Source of the DNA: Eumeta japonica
Taxonomy: Eukaryota > Arthropoda > Insecta > Lepidoptera > Psychidae
Reading direction: 5' to 3'
DNA: 64,000 nt
NCBI GenBank assembly: GCA_005406025.1
Contig: BGZK01002040.1
Location: 20,286-84,285 of the forward strand
A program made the position numbers and the translations under genes. Shown here in pieces: positions 37,637 to 49,426 of this stretch. The notes under the pieces are model-generated. The model did no database searches. It was not told the DNA's origin and saw only the letters and a program-made list of their open reading frames with translations. Numbering within the stretch: the first letter of the stretch is position 1; every line of letters starts with the position of its first letter.

Positions 37637-37669
37637 GAACTTTTAAGTACCTCTGGTACTTAAAAGTTC
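37637..37669. repeat. Perfect 15-bp hairpin with 3-base loop
   Basis: GAACTTTTAAGTACC at 37637-37651, a loop TCT, then its exact complement GGTACTTAAAAGTTC at 37655-37669. No T-tract or gene end adjoins it, so it is not a bacterial-type terminator. It may be two transposon tips brought together. Confidence 0.9.
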
Positions 37670-38726
37670 GATCTATTGAGTATCAGGTAAAAGAGTTACC
37701 AACAGTTTGACGATTACTATTTTTTGAAATTACAACCGTAATGGGGTTCGTTTTAAAATGTTTATTATTAGTTTACAACAAAATCATAGTAAAAATGGCG
37801 CAACATAGGCGCGTAACCTGTGCGAACACTTTTTATCAATAAACAATTTTCAAATATTTTTTATTTGTTTACGATCAATAAAAGCTCCGAAAGTAGATTA
37901 TGGTTACTCTTTTCTAACCATCAAAAACAGAACCAACGCAACATGTTAACGTAGCGTCTAAACAAGCGATAGTCAAATGTCTACCAAAAATTAATCGTGG
38001 ACGCGAGCGATATGACACTTTAAAGCTTGAATTTTATATTATAAAACCTGTTTACTATTTCGCTCTTCAATTTATAAAATGCTATATTTAGATGTTTTAT
38101 TGGACAGCTTTTTTATTTTAAAGAAAAAAAATGTCGAATTTGACGTTGCAGGCTACCTCGACAATTTCTCGCATTGTTTTGAGCATTAATGTATTTGAGC
38201 TCAGAAAACACGAAAATATTGTTGCTCAAATTTTTGAGGCCAAAATTATCGGCGTTCTTTTTAAAAATCGTGAGAGACATAAAAGATTACCCAATTGATA
38301 TTGTTCAAAATTTTTTTCAAAGATATCTTTGATATGATATGAGGCTAGATATGAGGCTAGCGGCGACGATATAGTTTCAAAATGTATTTAGATTTTAAAA
38401 ATCATTGGTTAAAAATCTTAAAGCCATTTTTAAAACACAATTTTTTTTCGAAAACTTTAACAACAATATCTTTTGATTGATTCGATCGATTTCAACGAGA
38501 GTTGTAATATTCAACGCTGCTTTTTAAGTACAAAAATCGCTTTCACTTTATAAATAATAAAATGGATCAAATTGTGTTCGGCCGGACACATTTTGATCTT
38601 TAGCTACGAACCGGACAGCGCCAGGTTCTAATCCTGACCAAATACGAAACGGACAAAGAGCTTATGAGTTAAACCTAGTTATTTGTTCCGTGCATTGTAG
38701 AATACGTTAGACTGTCGGTCGATGCA

Positions 38727-38905
38727 TGACGTTGTTTGGTGGCCACGGACCTATCCGATCCTCGATTGATACAGACCAGCGTCCATTACATTAGCATAGA
38801 ACGATTGAGTCTGTGTCGCCGGTCGTTGTGACGTGCAAATCACGTCAGAAGAGGGCGCTCGGCGGCGAAGCTTCCCACCCTGACGTAATTTTGAAGTCAC
38901 GTCGA
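38727..38905. promoter_or_regulatory. Cluster of CRE-like TGACGT sites with a CTCF-like motif
   Basis: TGACGT or its complement occurs at 38727, 38829, 38842 and 38881, with a one-base variant at about 38899. The central pair is a perfect inverted repeat, TGACGTG-CAAAT-CACGTCA (38829-38847). It overlaps CAGAAGAGGGCGCTCGG, which is close to a CTCF consensus. The block is GC-richer than its neighbourhood. It would suit a promoter or insulator bound by bZIP factors, located about 1.4 kb upstream (minus sense) of the exon at 37024-37377. Confidence 0.4.
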
Positions 38906-39565
38906 TACAGACTGTCGGACTACAAGAAAATGTAAATCTATTTACACGTCGCAACGAGGTCCCTTTGTTCGATCATCGGAGTTCAGTACATGAACGAAAT
39001 GATTCTTCGCGTACGGAAAATATGCCATCAGTCAGTGTTTCTGCTGCGTATGTGTTCCACGCGTAGTTAAGTGCACCCCTCACTTGTAATATAAATAGGA
39101 GTAAAATATAACGAACATTAACTTAATTAAGTTTTATTTAACGAGCTCCCTGTAACCTACACAGCGTCGATCTTTTTAAATTAACATACTTGTTCCGTAG
39201 CGAATAGAGCTTAATGAAAAACTAAGTGCACCAATTCGAGAAAAAAGTTGTAGGATGTGTGTACAGTAAGGTGATACACGGTTAATAACTTACTGGAATA
39301 ATCTGTTTGGAAGTTGATCATGAGCCATCCCATTATTTGACCGTTAAACGGATTTTTTCATTCGAAACGCATATCAATCGGGGTGGAGGCGGCGTGCGAG
39401 TAGTTAATGTTGAGCATTAAATGTAATTTATCAAACAACGAAGTTCATTACTCCTCGGACATCGCACACCCATTACTCATATCGCGTAACGAGTATCACA
39501 GAAGTAACGAGACTTTTCTCAAAACCAAACTGGCCGCGGAAAAAGTGTTCAGAGATAAATGAATG

Positions 39566-39579
39566 GTTGTCATGGTAAC
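39566..39579. promoter_or_regulatory. RFX X-box match
   Basis: GTTGTCATGGTAAC fits the invertebrate RFX X-box consensus GTHNYYATRRNAAC at every position. X-boxes normally lie just upstream of ciliary genes; no such gene is visible here. Confidence 0.35.
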
Positions 39580-39689
39580 CATAGATAACATATCTGTCAA
39601 GATAGACAGTTTTTAAAATGGTTTCTTATTTTTTTCAAAATAAAGCGAGCCGAACAAGAATTGTTTTCAGTGAGAGTCATTCAATACTC

Positions 39690-40640
39690 TTTGTGTCATG
39701 GGAAATCTGAGACAGTACGTCATTTTGTTCTAGAGGAAGCAAGAAGAACCAGTCTGTACAGAATAATATAACGTTACCAAGAAATGGAAGAGACAGATTT
39801 CAAAAAATATTTCGGAAAGACCACGTACAGTAACTACATCTAGAAATATAAACCAAATTAGAAAGATTTTTGAACAGGCACCTTCAACATCGGTGAGAAT
39901 TGCGGCGGATAAATGAAAAATTTTGTTGTTCTTTGTTCTTTTGTAAAATTAGCTGTCCCCAAATATGTCGAAGACCAGGAGGCGCGTGCCAAGCGAGAAT
40001 GCCGTAAAGTTTATGAAATAAATTTGAAAAAAATCTATATGATGATGAGACATACGTACCGGTTATCCCGAGCGACGTTCCTGGGAAACAATATTTCCAA
40101 GCAGCTGGTCATGACGTTGTACATTATAGCGAGAAAATCGTACCAAAGGCAAAGTTTAAAACAAATTACCTTGTCTGGCAAGCTAATGATGAAAACGGTA
40201 ATATTTCCGAACTCAATTACCGTACAGGGTCTAAGAAGTCCCAAGAACTCCGTTAGAGAGTGCATTATCAAAGGTCTAACACCTTTTAGAGACAAGCATT
40301 AGCAGAGAGAAGGTGTTTTGTTTTGGCCAGACTTTGCTTCTTGCTATTACGAGTTTAAATTTACTCAGTATTTGTGTTGTGTTGAATAGTGTCGAGTTCC
40401 ATAACTAGACAAAACAACGCCTCGAAGGTCGACGTGTCGAAACGTTTTATGCCCCGTGTCAAAAAGACTATAAAAAGTACACAGATATACCACAAGCAAT
40501 CACATCTTTTAAACACTGATGGTCCAGATTGTCTAAGAGTACCGACCGCATCTGGAAAAGCGATCATGAAGTGTGCCGCTATTAATATGAGAAAAATTGG
40601 GTACAAAGGTATCGCTAAATCAAATTTGATGTAGATATTA
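39690..40640 (+). pseudogene. Tc1/mariner-superfamily transposase relic
   Basis: A cut-and-paste transposase is readable across three frames. The N-terminal helix-turn-helix part is badly worn. It is followed by KYVEDQEARAKRECRKVYE (about 39961-40017). The catalytic core then shows DDETYV with Asp at 40041-40046, a NYLVWQAN segment, LFWPDFASCYY with the second Asp at 40330, and RRVETFYAPCQKDY with the third acidic residue (Glu) at 40439, roughly 36 codons later. All three acidic positions survive, but at least three frameshifts and several stops (for example TAG at about 40254) make it a pseudogene. I could not identify terminal inverted repeats. It resembles the insect mariner-like group with WPDLASCHY-type motifs. 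Confidence 0.75.
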
Positions 40641-42539
40641 AAAATAAATTAATTTTACTTTTATTTGCATATCAAATTTATATGATATCGGATTACTTTT
40701 TATTGGGTATTGTTAAGATTATTTAGTTTCTATACTTCTGGGACACTCCAATATATCACACTGCAGTTTTGAAGTTTCGAATTATACAGCGCTATGCGAA
40801 TGCATCGATAATTATAATATCGCATTGAAATTATTGCGTCGTGGACTTTGGGATGTCGTGGACTTTAGCACGTCGTGCATGAACCCTGAATGGACGTTTA
40901 TAAATATCGTGCATTGTTTTTATTGGGCGAGTTTTCTGTATGTTTATTGACGGCACAGACGAGAATGTGTTTTTGTTCAAAATGAAGTTTAATAATATCT
41001 TCATCTCTTAACATAACACTTGAAACACATAAATAATACAGATCGGGACGCACTTCTGTTGGATTTAAACCTTCGAACTAATTTTATTGATCTAGTTTTT
41101 TAATTGACAAGGAAGTAATAAATACTACAAGTGCGTGCTAGACTTATGCACTGTGAGTTCTGTACAACAATTTATCAATTAAAATATGCAAATTTCTTTG
41201 TTTATAGATTGCTAGGTAAACGGTTTATAGAGAGATAAAAGATAGCAGTATTTCTAATGAATTACGGCAAGAGGATTATTTTTAATTAAGATAGAGCGTA
41301 TTCTTTTTTAAAAGACCGAAAATAAACTAGGTAGTTAACTTTCCAGGGGTTGTCGGTGTCCATGGGTGGCGGTGATGATTTATTGTCTGGTGGGCCAAAC
41401 TGCTATTTATACCTTATTACATATGTATATATGTTTTACTTTCATCGAAAACAACTAATACCTAAAATTCCTTTTAATTTTACTTGAGTGCATAAAACGT
41501 CATTTCAGTTAACAACAAATTTAATTTCATAATCCGCCGTTTCCTGATAAAATGGAATACGTTTTATAGTAAATAAATACTCCAAGGACATGGAGATAAC
41601 GGTTGTCCTACAACGAGAACCGGTTCTTTAGAGTTATCTGTGCGTACGCGCATCGAATGTTATCACGTTATGTAGGACCGCCATCAAATGCCAAAGAACT
41701 TCGAGATATGACAAGACGTTTCAAAAAAATGTGACATTACATTTAAGGGTATTTTTTTCGATCAACTATAGCGAAGGGTTATTTTAGAAGCATATGTTGT
41801 GTATGAAATGTATCCATCGATTTATAAACCTTAGAATAAAACAATTTTTATATTAACAATTGGAATGAGCATTTTTTGTTAATGCGAAATACCGCCCGTG
41901 GTACGTCATAAAATCATGGCTGTTAATGCAAAAAAACGTCAGACTCCGTTCTGCTTCGGATCAAATTCAAGGTCTTTGAAAGACCTTGCAAAGATATGTG
42001 ACAGGTTCAGCATCACATTATAAAGAACTTTTAAAGGAATTGTCTTCTAGCCACTCTGTGAAGGAATAGACGATTAAAAAATAATTGTAGAATTTAAAAT
42101 TGTCAGGTCGAATAAATAAAATGTTTATAAATGATATATATTTCGTATATGAATTAATATATGTTATTAGATTTTTTTATATTAGTAATTCATTTTTATT
42201 GATCCTTCTTACAAAGACAAAGCGAATTTTTATCAATTATAGTGTATTCTGCTATTGTTTTGTTAATTTTGAAAAAAAAAACATAGATTATGCAAAATTT
42301 TATTTTTAGTCTTTATGAAATAATTAATTATTCGAAGATACCAAACAGTTCGTATTTTCTCCTACTTTTAAATTTTTTTATAACACGTATACTTAGTTAG
42401 AATAAAATAGTATTTTGTCATTGGATAAAGCAGAGAAAATAACTTTTAACACAATATTATAAGCCTAAAGAAAGATATAGGAGATTTTTTTCTCTCGTAT
42501 AAGTGTACACGGGAGAAGTCACGGCAAAAACTAGTGTTT
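40641..42539. other. Mostly unannotated DNA
   Basis: Contains a short direct repeat GTCGTGGACTTT (40850 and 40868 area) and the LINE tail at 41335. Otherwise AT-rich and featureless. Confidence 0.4.
41335..41402 (+). repeat. Tail fragment of a CR1/Zenon-like LINE
   Basis: GGTGTCCATGGGTGGCGGTG followed by ATTTATTGTCTGGTGGGCCA has the pattern of the conserved 3' tail of lepidopteran CR1-type LINEs (the family pattern is recalled, not searched). No coding sequence is attached. Confidence 0.45.
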
Positions 42540-42890
42540 TAGTCGAAGTTTAACTCAGTACAGTACAACGCATCAAACTTTGCCGTTGTGAAGTTCGTCA
42601 GGAAAGCGTCGCAATGGCGTAAAACAGGAACGCGGCGGAAAAGAAGGAAGGGTTGTAGACCGTAATACTTGTGCATTATATCATTCGTAGCTAATTCAGG
42701 GCGGCAAAGTTTTGTGCGTTGTACTGTAGCCCGGGATTTTAAAACTGCGGTGGCTTGTAAAATATCTCGAGACAGGACTGGCCTCAACCAAAAAAAAAAG
42801 CTAAATTTTGTCGAGGACAGTCCTGTCTTCAGATATTTTGTAGACACCGCAGTTTTCACATCCCGAGTTATTGAGCTACACTTCGACGTA
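42540..42890. mobile_element. Palindromic MITE interrupted by a second MITE
   Basis: The right arm 42818-42890 and the left arm (42540-42780 minus the insert 42561-42728) are each 73 bases and pair along their length: TCGAAG..CTTCGA at the tips, AAACTGCGGTG..CACCGCAGTTTT midway, GACAGGACTG..CAGTCCTGTC at the loop. Removing the insert plus one TA restores the symmetry exactly, giving an original element of about 183 bp with a 37-base loop. Confidence 0.85.
42561..42726 (-). mobile_element. 166-bp TA-flanked MITE, copy B (nested)
   Basis: Inserted at a TA (42559-42560, duplicated at 42727-42728) in the left arm of the palindromic element. The tips CAGTACAACGCATCAAACTT and, inverted, CAGTACAACGCACAAAACTT are the cleanest of the family. 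Orientation is opposite to copy C. Confidence 0.9.
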
Positions 42891-43189
42891 TTGCAATTTT
42901 ATTGTTTGCATTTGCATAAGAATACTGTTTGTCCTCACAAGTAACGGTGCGGTGGTTCAACTGTATCCGATAAAGTACCGTAAACAATAATAAAACCATG
43001 ATTAGTAATGCAAGCGGCGTAAGAAAAGAATATATTTATTTTATTTTGTGAGCAGAATTAGAATATTTGCTTGCAAACTCTATACATAAAATAATAGCAC
43101 CCGATGTGTCTGTATATTGGAAGTGTGTACGAAAATGGAGATGGTGCGATAGGAGAAATGTAATCTAAGTGAAAAAAACGATTTTTTTA
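42891..43189. other. Unannotated DNA
   Basis: AT-rich; nothing recognised. Confidence 0.4.
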
Positions 43190-43620
43190 TGTGTCTCTTT
43201 GCGTATATCTCTGCAATTACTAAACGGATTTTGATCAAGTTTTCACGTATAGATAAAGCTTGGCTTGGAGCAGAATATGCATTTTATTTTATTTAAATCA
43301 AGTATTAGGATCTATTTTAGCTTCATTTAAAAACCTAGCCTGAAAAATTACAAGGCTAGCAATAATAACTGCTAGATTCGAAGGTCTATAGTTGTTACAA
43401 TACGAACGCACAACAACGTCCAAAAGAAAAACAAAACCTACAATCGACCTTCACGACGCGGTCGACTTATCGAAAGATATACAAGGGGTCGGGAAGCGTC
43501 GAAGGGGGAGTGAATCGGGGGATGAGAGAGGGAGTTGAGAGAGGGAGTTGAGTTGCGATCAAAACTTTACACGACAGATGGAATTCCACGCGGGTGCAGA
43601 CGCGGACGGATAGCTAGTAA
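43190..43620. repeat. Lepidopteran dispersed repeat ending in a hairpin and CTAGT
   Basis: It starts around CGTATATCTCTGCAATTACT + AAACGGATTTTGATCAAG and ends with CCACGCGGGTGCAGACGCGG + ACGGATAGCTAGT. This is the same repeat type as at 5320 but in the opposite orientation. A GC/GA-rich segment (43500-43560, repeated GAGAGGGAGTTGA) lies inside. Confidence 0.6.
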
Positions 43621-44567
43621 AATATAAAATCGTACGCAAATCAGTATACCTATTAAGATTGGAAACGCGTTCAAAGAGAATTTTTGTACGAAAATCTGTT
43701 TATATGAATCCGATTGGTAAACATTTTGTAGGAAGTTCAATAAAGATGTGGCCTATTACAAAATTGTTACGATGACTCCGTTAGGTAACCATAGAGTTTA
43801 GTACAACTGAAATGCAGCGGTACTTGGCCGCATCGCGCCGGACGTCGACATGGCTTATAGACCTTTGATATACGGCGTGCGTTATCCTAAAATATTTTCC
43901 GAGAGAAAATTGAGACATTATACGAGATCTGTGAAAGAGACCAAAATAAGTACGGATGTAAGTAATGGAAGCGTTGTTTCGACGAAATAATTATTAATGC
44001 CGAATAACTTTATCGTTCGGGCGTTGTTAATACGTTTGATTGCCTACAAAATATTGATTAGTGGCCAGTTAGAAAAATGTGCTTCTCAAAGTGTGAAAAG
44101 TTATATACAACCATGACGGTTTAAATAACATCTAAATACTTTCGTAGCCTGTATATATAATGTACAAATATACATGTAACCATTGACGTCTAATGACATT
44201 ACATACTTCAAGTAATGCTGAACGTAAATAAAAAATATTCGTTATGAATATATTAAAATGAAACATGTTTTTGAGCCGAGCCAGAAACTCTGTCAATTTG
44301 TATGTAACAATTAACATTGTATATATTTGTTCCGAACTGTATTCATTTTCAAATATGAAAAGTAATGTTTAAAAGTTTTAACCCTTCTCAACTAAGATGA
44401 ATATGTAGGCATTTTTTTACGTTGAAAAAAATCACGAGTCAAACTAACGATAATTTTACAAACTTCGAAACGGAATAGCGCTAGCGGTCGAGTAGCCGGC
44501 GCTTCATTCTCAAATGGAAAAGTTCGGTTTCGAGCTCCTATCGAAAGCGAATCGATCGATTAGTTTA
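43621..44567. other. Unannotated DNA
   Basis: No exon or repeat family recognised. Confidence 0.4.
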
Positions 44568-44735
44568 CAGTACAACGCACAAAACTTTGCCGCTCTGAAT
44601 TGGCTGTGAATGATGTAATGCGCGGATATTACGCTCCCCTATGTCCTTCCTTCTTTTCCGCCGCGTTCCTATTTTAAGCCGTTGCGACGCTTCCGTGACG
44701 GACTTCACAGCAGCAAAGTTTCGTGCCTTGTAGTG
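44568..44735 (+). mobile_element. 168-bp TA-flanked MITE, copy C
   Basis: TA at 44566-44567 and 44736-44737. The left tip is CAGTACAACGCACAAAACTT and the inverted right tip CACTACAAGGCACGAAACTT. Same body and orientation as the copy at 34674. Non-coding. Confidence 0.88.
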
Positions 44736-46949
44736 TACGAATCGGATCAAACTTTTCGCCGGTATAGCCCCAGAGCACGCGTCAAGGTGTCGTCGCCGGA
44801 CGTTATCGTGCATCGCGACGTGGACGACGGCCGTTGACCTCTCTATCTGTAATAAAGTGTCACGGGGCGAATGTCGCTTTGGTGCGGCGATAAAAAAACC
44901 GACACGACGGGAACGGCAAGCCGAGCTCAACGATAATATAATTCTATCGCTAAAACTTACAATCTCCTATTACGATCGTGACATAACTGCCTCGCTGCAT
45001 TCCGCTTAAGCTTATTTAAACATATCATGTCCCATATGGACGCGTTGAATATCGTTTGACAGATTGATGTATGTAGATAATTAAATTAGTATTTGTCATA
45101 ATAGTGATCAATATTTGTCATACTAGTAGTCAATATTTATCATTAAAAAATTGGTTGCCTGTAAAGTCGGTATACGGGCGAAAGTTTTACGTGACAACGA
45201 CTTTGAATGGTAAAATCATTTTAATGTGAATATTCATTCGTATAGTAGGAAGAAGGATGAAATAATAGTAACAATTTAAAACATTTATTTATACAAAGAA
45301 TTATATTTAAAACATTAATTTATACAAAGAATCTCGCACTGAATTTCATATTAACAAAATTTTATTTTTACCTTTACACATACATACGTATTTATATACA
45401 AATATACATACAATAACTTGCAATACATTTGCAAGCTATGCACTAATTCTCTAGTGCTGCGCGCGCGGCAGACCGATCATAGTTGAGTGGGAGAGAGACG
45501 CAAGGCATTCGGCGGGCCTCTCTCTCTCGTTCGGTGACTCATCGTAACGTTACCGAGCGTTACACTTTTTCATAAGTGACTCCCAGCCGCAACCTAATTT
45601 AAGACGTTGTCACGTCAAAAGTAAATCGATTTCACGATTATGTTCCCAGTCGAAATTTCAATTCTGATTCCGCGGCCAGTTCCGATTCCGATTTGGACGA
45701 AGCCGGGGGCAAATATTAATATCAAAATAAAATGTAAGTAATATTACTCGGGGGATAGAGCAGTTTTCTGAGAGTTAAATAATTGTTAAATTCGTCTTAG
45801 GAATACAAATTCATGGATGAAAGTAGAGGACAATGTTAGAAGCCTAATTTACTCGAGAATGGTGCAAATGTTTATCAGTGAAAGAATTCTTAGAACTGAT
45901 TCATTAGTTCGGTTTGGTAATATAAATACGTGGATGAAACCGGGGATAAATGGTAGTTGTTTTTTTTTAGAAAATTTCCCGGGCATGCGTACAATATATC
46001 ACCTAAGTTTCACCGCATTCGGATGAATGGATAAGACACGTATAGAGGAATTTATATTGATTTTTATTTATATATGTTTTCTCTCTATAATCATGTTCAT
46101 CGAAATATTATAATTTATTGAAAAATAAGTAAGATCTTTAAGATTGTTTTAATCTATTTCATTATTATTTCAAAAACAGCACCAAACGTTAATTGGAATG
46201 CTGAACTTTAAATTAAAACTTTTAACAAGTATCAATCTTCGGAATTTAAAACTATTAAATCAATAAAAAATATAATAATAATTTTAAAATACACCTATAT
46301 GTAATTAAAATAAAATCTAATCTTTTCCATTGCAATATTTTGAGTTTAATGGCCAGATTAGAAACTTTTTAGAAATAGAAGTCGTTTGTTGCTCATTGTT
46401 ACCGAAAAGCTAAAGATACCAAATTGTATGTTTTGTTTACTGTAAGAAGTTACTTCTTTTAGCGTAATAGTTACAATTAAATGTGTACGATTTTTGTCAC
46501 TGTTTTTTTCACAGTTTTGTCTATTACCTTTCTAATTGACAGATAACGTGACGTATTGTTAATAGATCGTAATAATTATTTAACTTTACACTATTCACCG
46601 ACGTGTAACTACTTAAAATGTTTTTCATCATCATTGCAGCCGAGCTAACGGCGAGAGAACGGGGTGAGAGAAATCCGCTTAAATACCAAAGTGAATCATC
46701 GACGAGGCGAGAGTTGGCGTGAAGAGCTAACGTAATTGCACAATATGCATTTCCTTCGATGTGGGGCAATCATTTATTGCGTAAAATTCTCGAACAATTG
46801 TGCAAAGTTAAAAGAAAAAGCGAATCGCAACATTGAAAAAGCAAACTAAAAAATTTACAAAAACCAAAACGATCGTTTGTGAGTCGTCACATGTATCTAA
46901 TAATTTTTCACATATGTACCGATGGAATGAACCGGTTATTCCATAGTGC
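44736..46949. other. Unannotated DNA with GC-richer patches
   Basis: 44736-44935 is CpG-rich with no recognisable product. 45485-45530 has a GAGAGAGACGC / GGCCTCTCTCTC inverted pair. 45640-45710 holds GATTCC-like quasi-repeats. Confidence 0.35.
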
Positions 46950-47640
46950 GAAAAAGGGTCGTGTGCGAGTCAGACTCGTATGGACAGGGTTCCGTATTAT
47001 AAGTAAGTAATCGCGTTGCTCTTTTTCAAAATCTGACTCGAAATTGTTTATGGTAACTAGAATTAAATTGTCGTACTGTATTCTAAATTTTATTGAAATT
47101 TAACTCAATTTTATTTGAGTAGCCAAAATAAAAAAAAGTCATAAAAAGAAGTATAACCATCATATCAATCGAATTTATTACTCCTTGTTAAAATAATCAA
47201 CATATTTTATAAACGTTTTCTTTTCATTAATATCTTTTTTCGTAGTAATTAAAAAACTTAAGATTATCGTTAAAGTTTTCCTATAAGCAGCTATGCATGA
47301 GACACTATGTTTTGGATATTTTCAAAATCTCAGACTATTCATTTATATATATTTTCATAATATTTTTTAAAACGTCCATTTTGAAATTACCAAAAAAAAT
47401 TGGTATATTTCTCATAATAAACCCGTTCATTTAATATGTCATACAATGATTTTGTTATTTTTTTAATGCGTCTTCCAAACTTACCACTAATGTGGACACC
47501 CATCTTAATATATCTAGCGAATTCTCTGAGCGAATTCCAACTTTTTCGTTCAGAAGATTCGGAGAAAATAGTTGCGACAGTTGGACAAACAGACAGAATT
47601 GAATGTGATAAGGCACTTGTCTTTTTCATTAAATGTTGTG
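46950..47640 (+). repeat. AGGGTTCCGTA-type repeat, long diverged copy
   Basis: Opens with GGGTCGTGTGCGAGTCAGAC + TCGTATGGACAGGGTTCCGT. Near 47580-47595 it has the GGACAAACAGACAG segment typical of its later part, with AT-rich sequence between. Confidence 0.5.
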
Positions 47641-47978
47641 GGTAAGTCTAAATATAAACAAAATTGAGGGCTAAGATATAGATGTGTACGTATTTAGGGG
47701 TTCCTCATCGCCCCCGTCGTCTGTAACGTAACTTATCGTATTAAATATAAATTATTTTTTTCAAAATTGAAATATTTTCTAAAGTAATTAATTACTCAAA
47801 TTTAAAAAAAGGAGATATAAAACAAAAATGGCAAAACGATATCTTTTAAAAAAGAATATCCTTATTATTTCTATACTTTATTGAACAAGTCTTCATTTTT
47901 AACATACTTAAAAAAATAGTAGGTTCTATATTCGACGCGTATATTTTTTACTTAAGACATATATTATTTGTAACGTAT

Positions 47979-48038
47979 TACCATAGAGGAAATAAGACGT
48001 AGAGTACGGCGCCCCGATATCTTAATTCCTCTATGGTA
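47979..48038. mobile_element. 60-bp mini-element with 13-bp inverted ends
   Basis: TACCATAGAGGAA at 47979-47991 and its exact inverse TTCCTCTATGGTA at 48026-48038 enclose only 34 bases. The TA at each tip fits a mariner-type target. It is probably an extreme internal-deletion derivative or a pair of tips. Confidence 0.6.
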
Positions 48039-49426
48039 TTGCCGAATATTTTTAATTTTTTATTTATTTTGTGTTATTATGTAAAGAGATTATTTTTATT
48101 CGATATCTCATTAATTAACGAAGTATTATTTTAACTAATTTCAAAAAATCATCTATATTTTTCTATGTATTTTCACAGACTTCTCAGTAACTGCGAAACT
48201 AAAATTGTATAAGATTTCGAAGGGGTCCCGTATTAAGGTTATTTATAATGTTTAAAATTTATAAAGGTTTGGACATAATAATGTCTTTTTTTTTCTGTCG
48301 ATGTCAGATCAATAGATTCTTAGTTATAGTGCAGATTACATTGCTGATCATTTAGGTTCTGCGATTTTCTAGTGATTTGAGGAACAATCCGAAAACATGA
48401 AGTCTTTGAAATCGATTTACTATATCGATGATGATTCGCGTCCTGTGTTGGTTATACTCCAATTGAAAATGTAGGCAACCTTGAATGATTAGCAACGTCA
48501 TCGTCTAATTCGGTATTTCCAATTTCTTTGTGCAAAAGTAAAGCGATGGTTTAATTAATAAATAATACATGTGTATAATAATGTAAATAATACATTATTA
48601 TTTATAATGTATTATTTAAAATTGTATTATTTTGTTATGCTACAAGCAAGAAGTCGATGTTGAATGTAGTAGTAGAAGTAGATATTAGATAAATTTTAAT
48701 GATTGATTTACGAAAAAATGTTAATAAAAAAAAAGATATAAAGACCCATCAAACTAAAAACTGCATTAGTTACAACAATTAACTGTCTCTGCAGTCAGTG
48801 TCAGCTTATGGCAGATAAAATAATAAAACTTTTCCCGTAACATAGTATCTACGTACAAATTTTATTACAGATTATAATTAATTATAACAAAATGAATAAT
48901 ATAGCGTTCGTTGGCCGTCCTCAGGTGCAAATTTACCCTCTTTATTATGTAAAGCGAAATAATATTTAAGTTGACACAGTACATCTTGCCCGACACTCTC
49001 AAGGCAATAGGTTTTATGGTTGTGTTATTTAAATAGATATTTTAGTGTCGGATTAAGTTACCTAATTCAACTCAACACTTAAATCCACAGACACGAATAC
49101 GAAATGTCTAAGCACTTCTAAGGCCATGAAAGCGTCTGAGATGCATTATTTTTAGATAGTGATTCCAAAAACAACTAATTATTCCGACTAACGAGTGTTC
49201 GCAGGCGGTTATTGTTCACTCTTTAATAATTATTTTCTTCTATTTTGCACTTTAATTTATTTCATTCGTAGCAAGTTCGGCTTTTATCTTCCTTTACGTC
49301 AAACAAATAAAGTGAAGTTTGCATTTCGACCGGCAATGCACCCCATGCAATTAGATCACGCCTTTTTTATAATATTTTTCACGACCCTCGCTTTAACCCA
49401 AAATCTCCCCCTTGTAAAGCGGTGTG
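48039..49426. other. Unannotated DNA
   Basis: AT-rich; a short TAATACATTATT/AATAATGTATTA-type palindrome lies near 48585-48620. No exon seen. Confidence 0.4.

Larger units (their letters stand above)
37378..39689. other. Presumed intron or upstream region of the minus-strand gene
   Basis: No further exon recognised. It contains the perfect hairpin at 37637, a diverged B-box-like AGGTTCTAATCCTGAC at 38624-38639 (perhaps a SINE relic), and the GC-richer motif cluster at 38727-38905. Confidence 0.4.

Noticed and set aside
37637..37669. Rho-independent-type terminator
   Set aside because: Eukaryotic context and no following T-tract or adjoining gene end.
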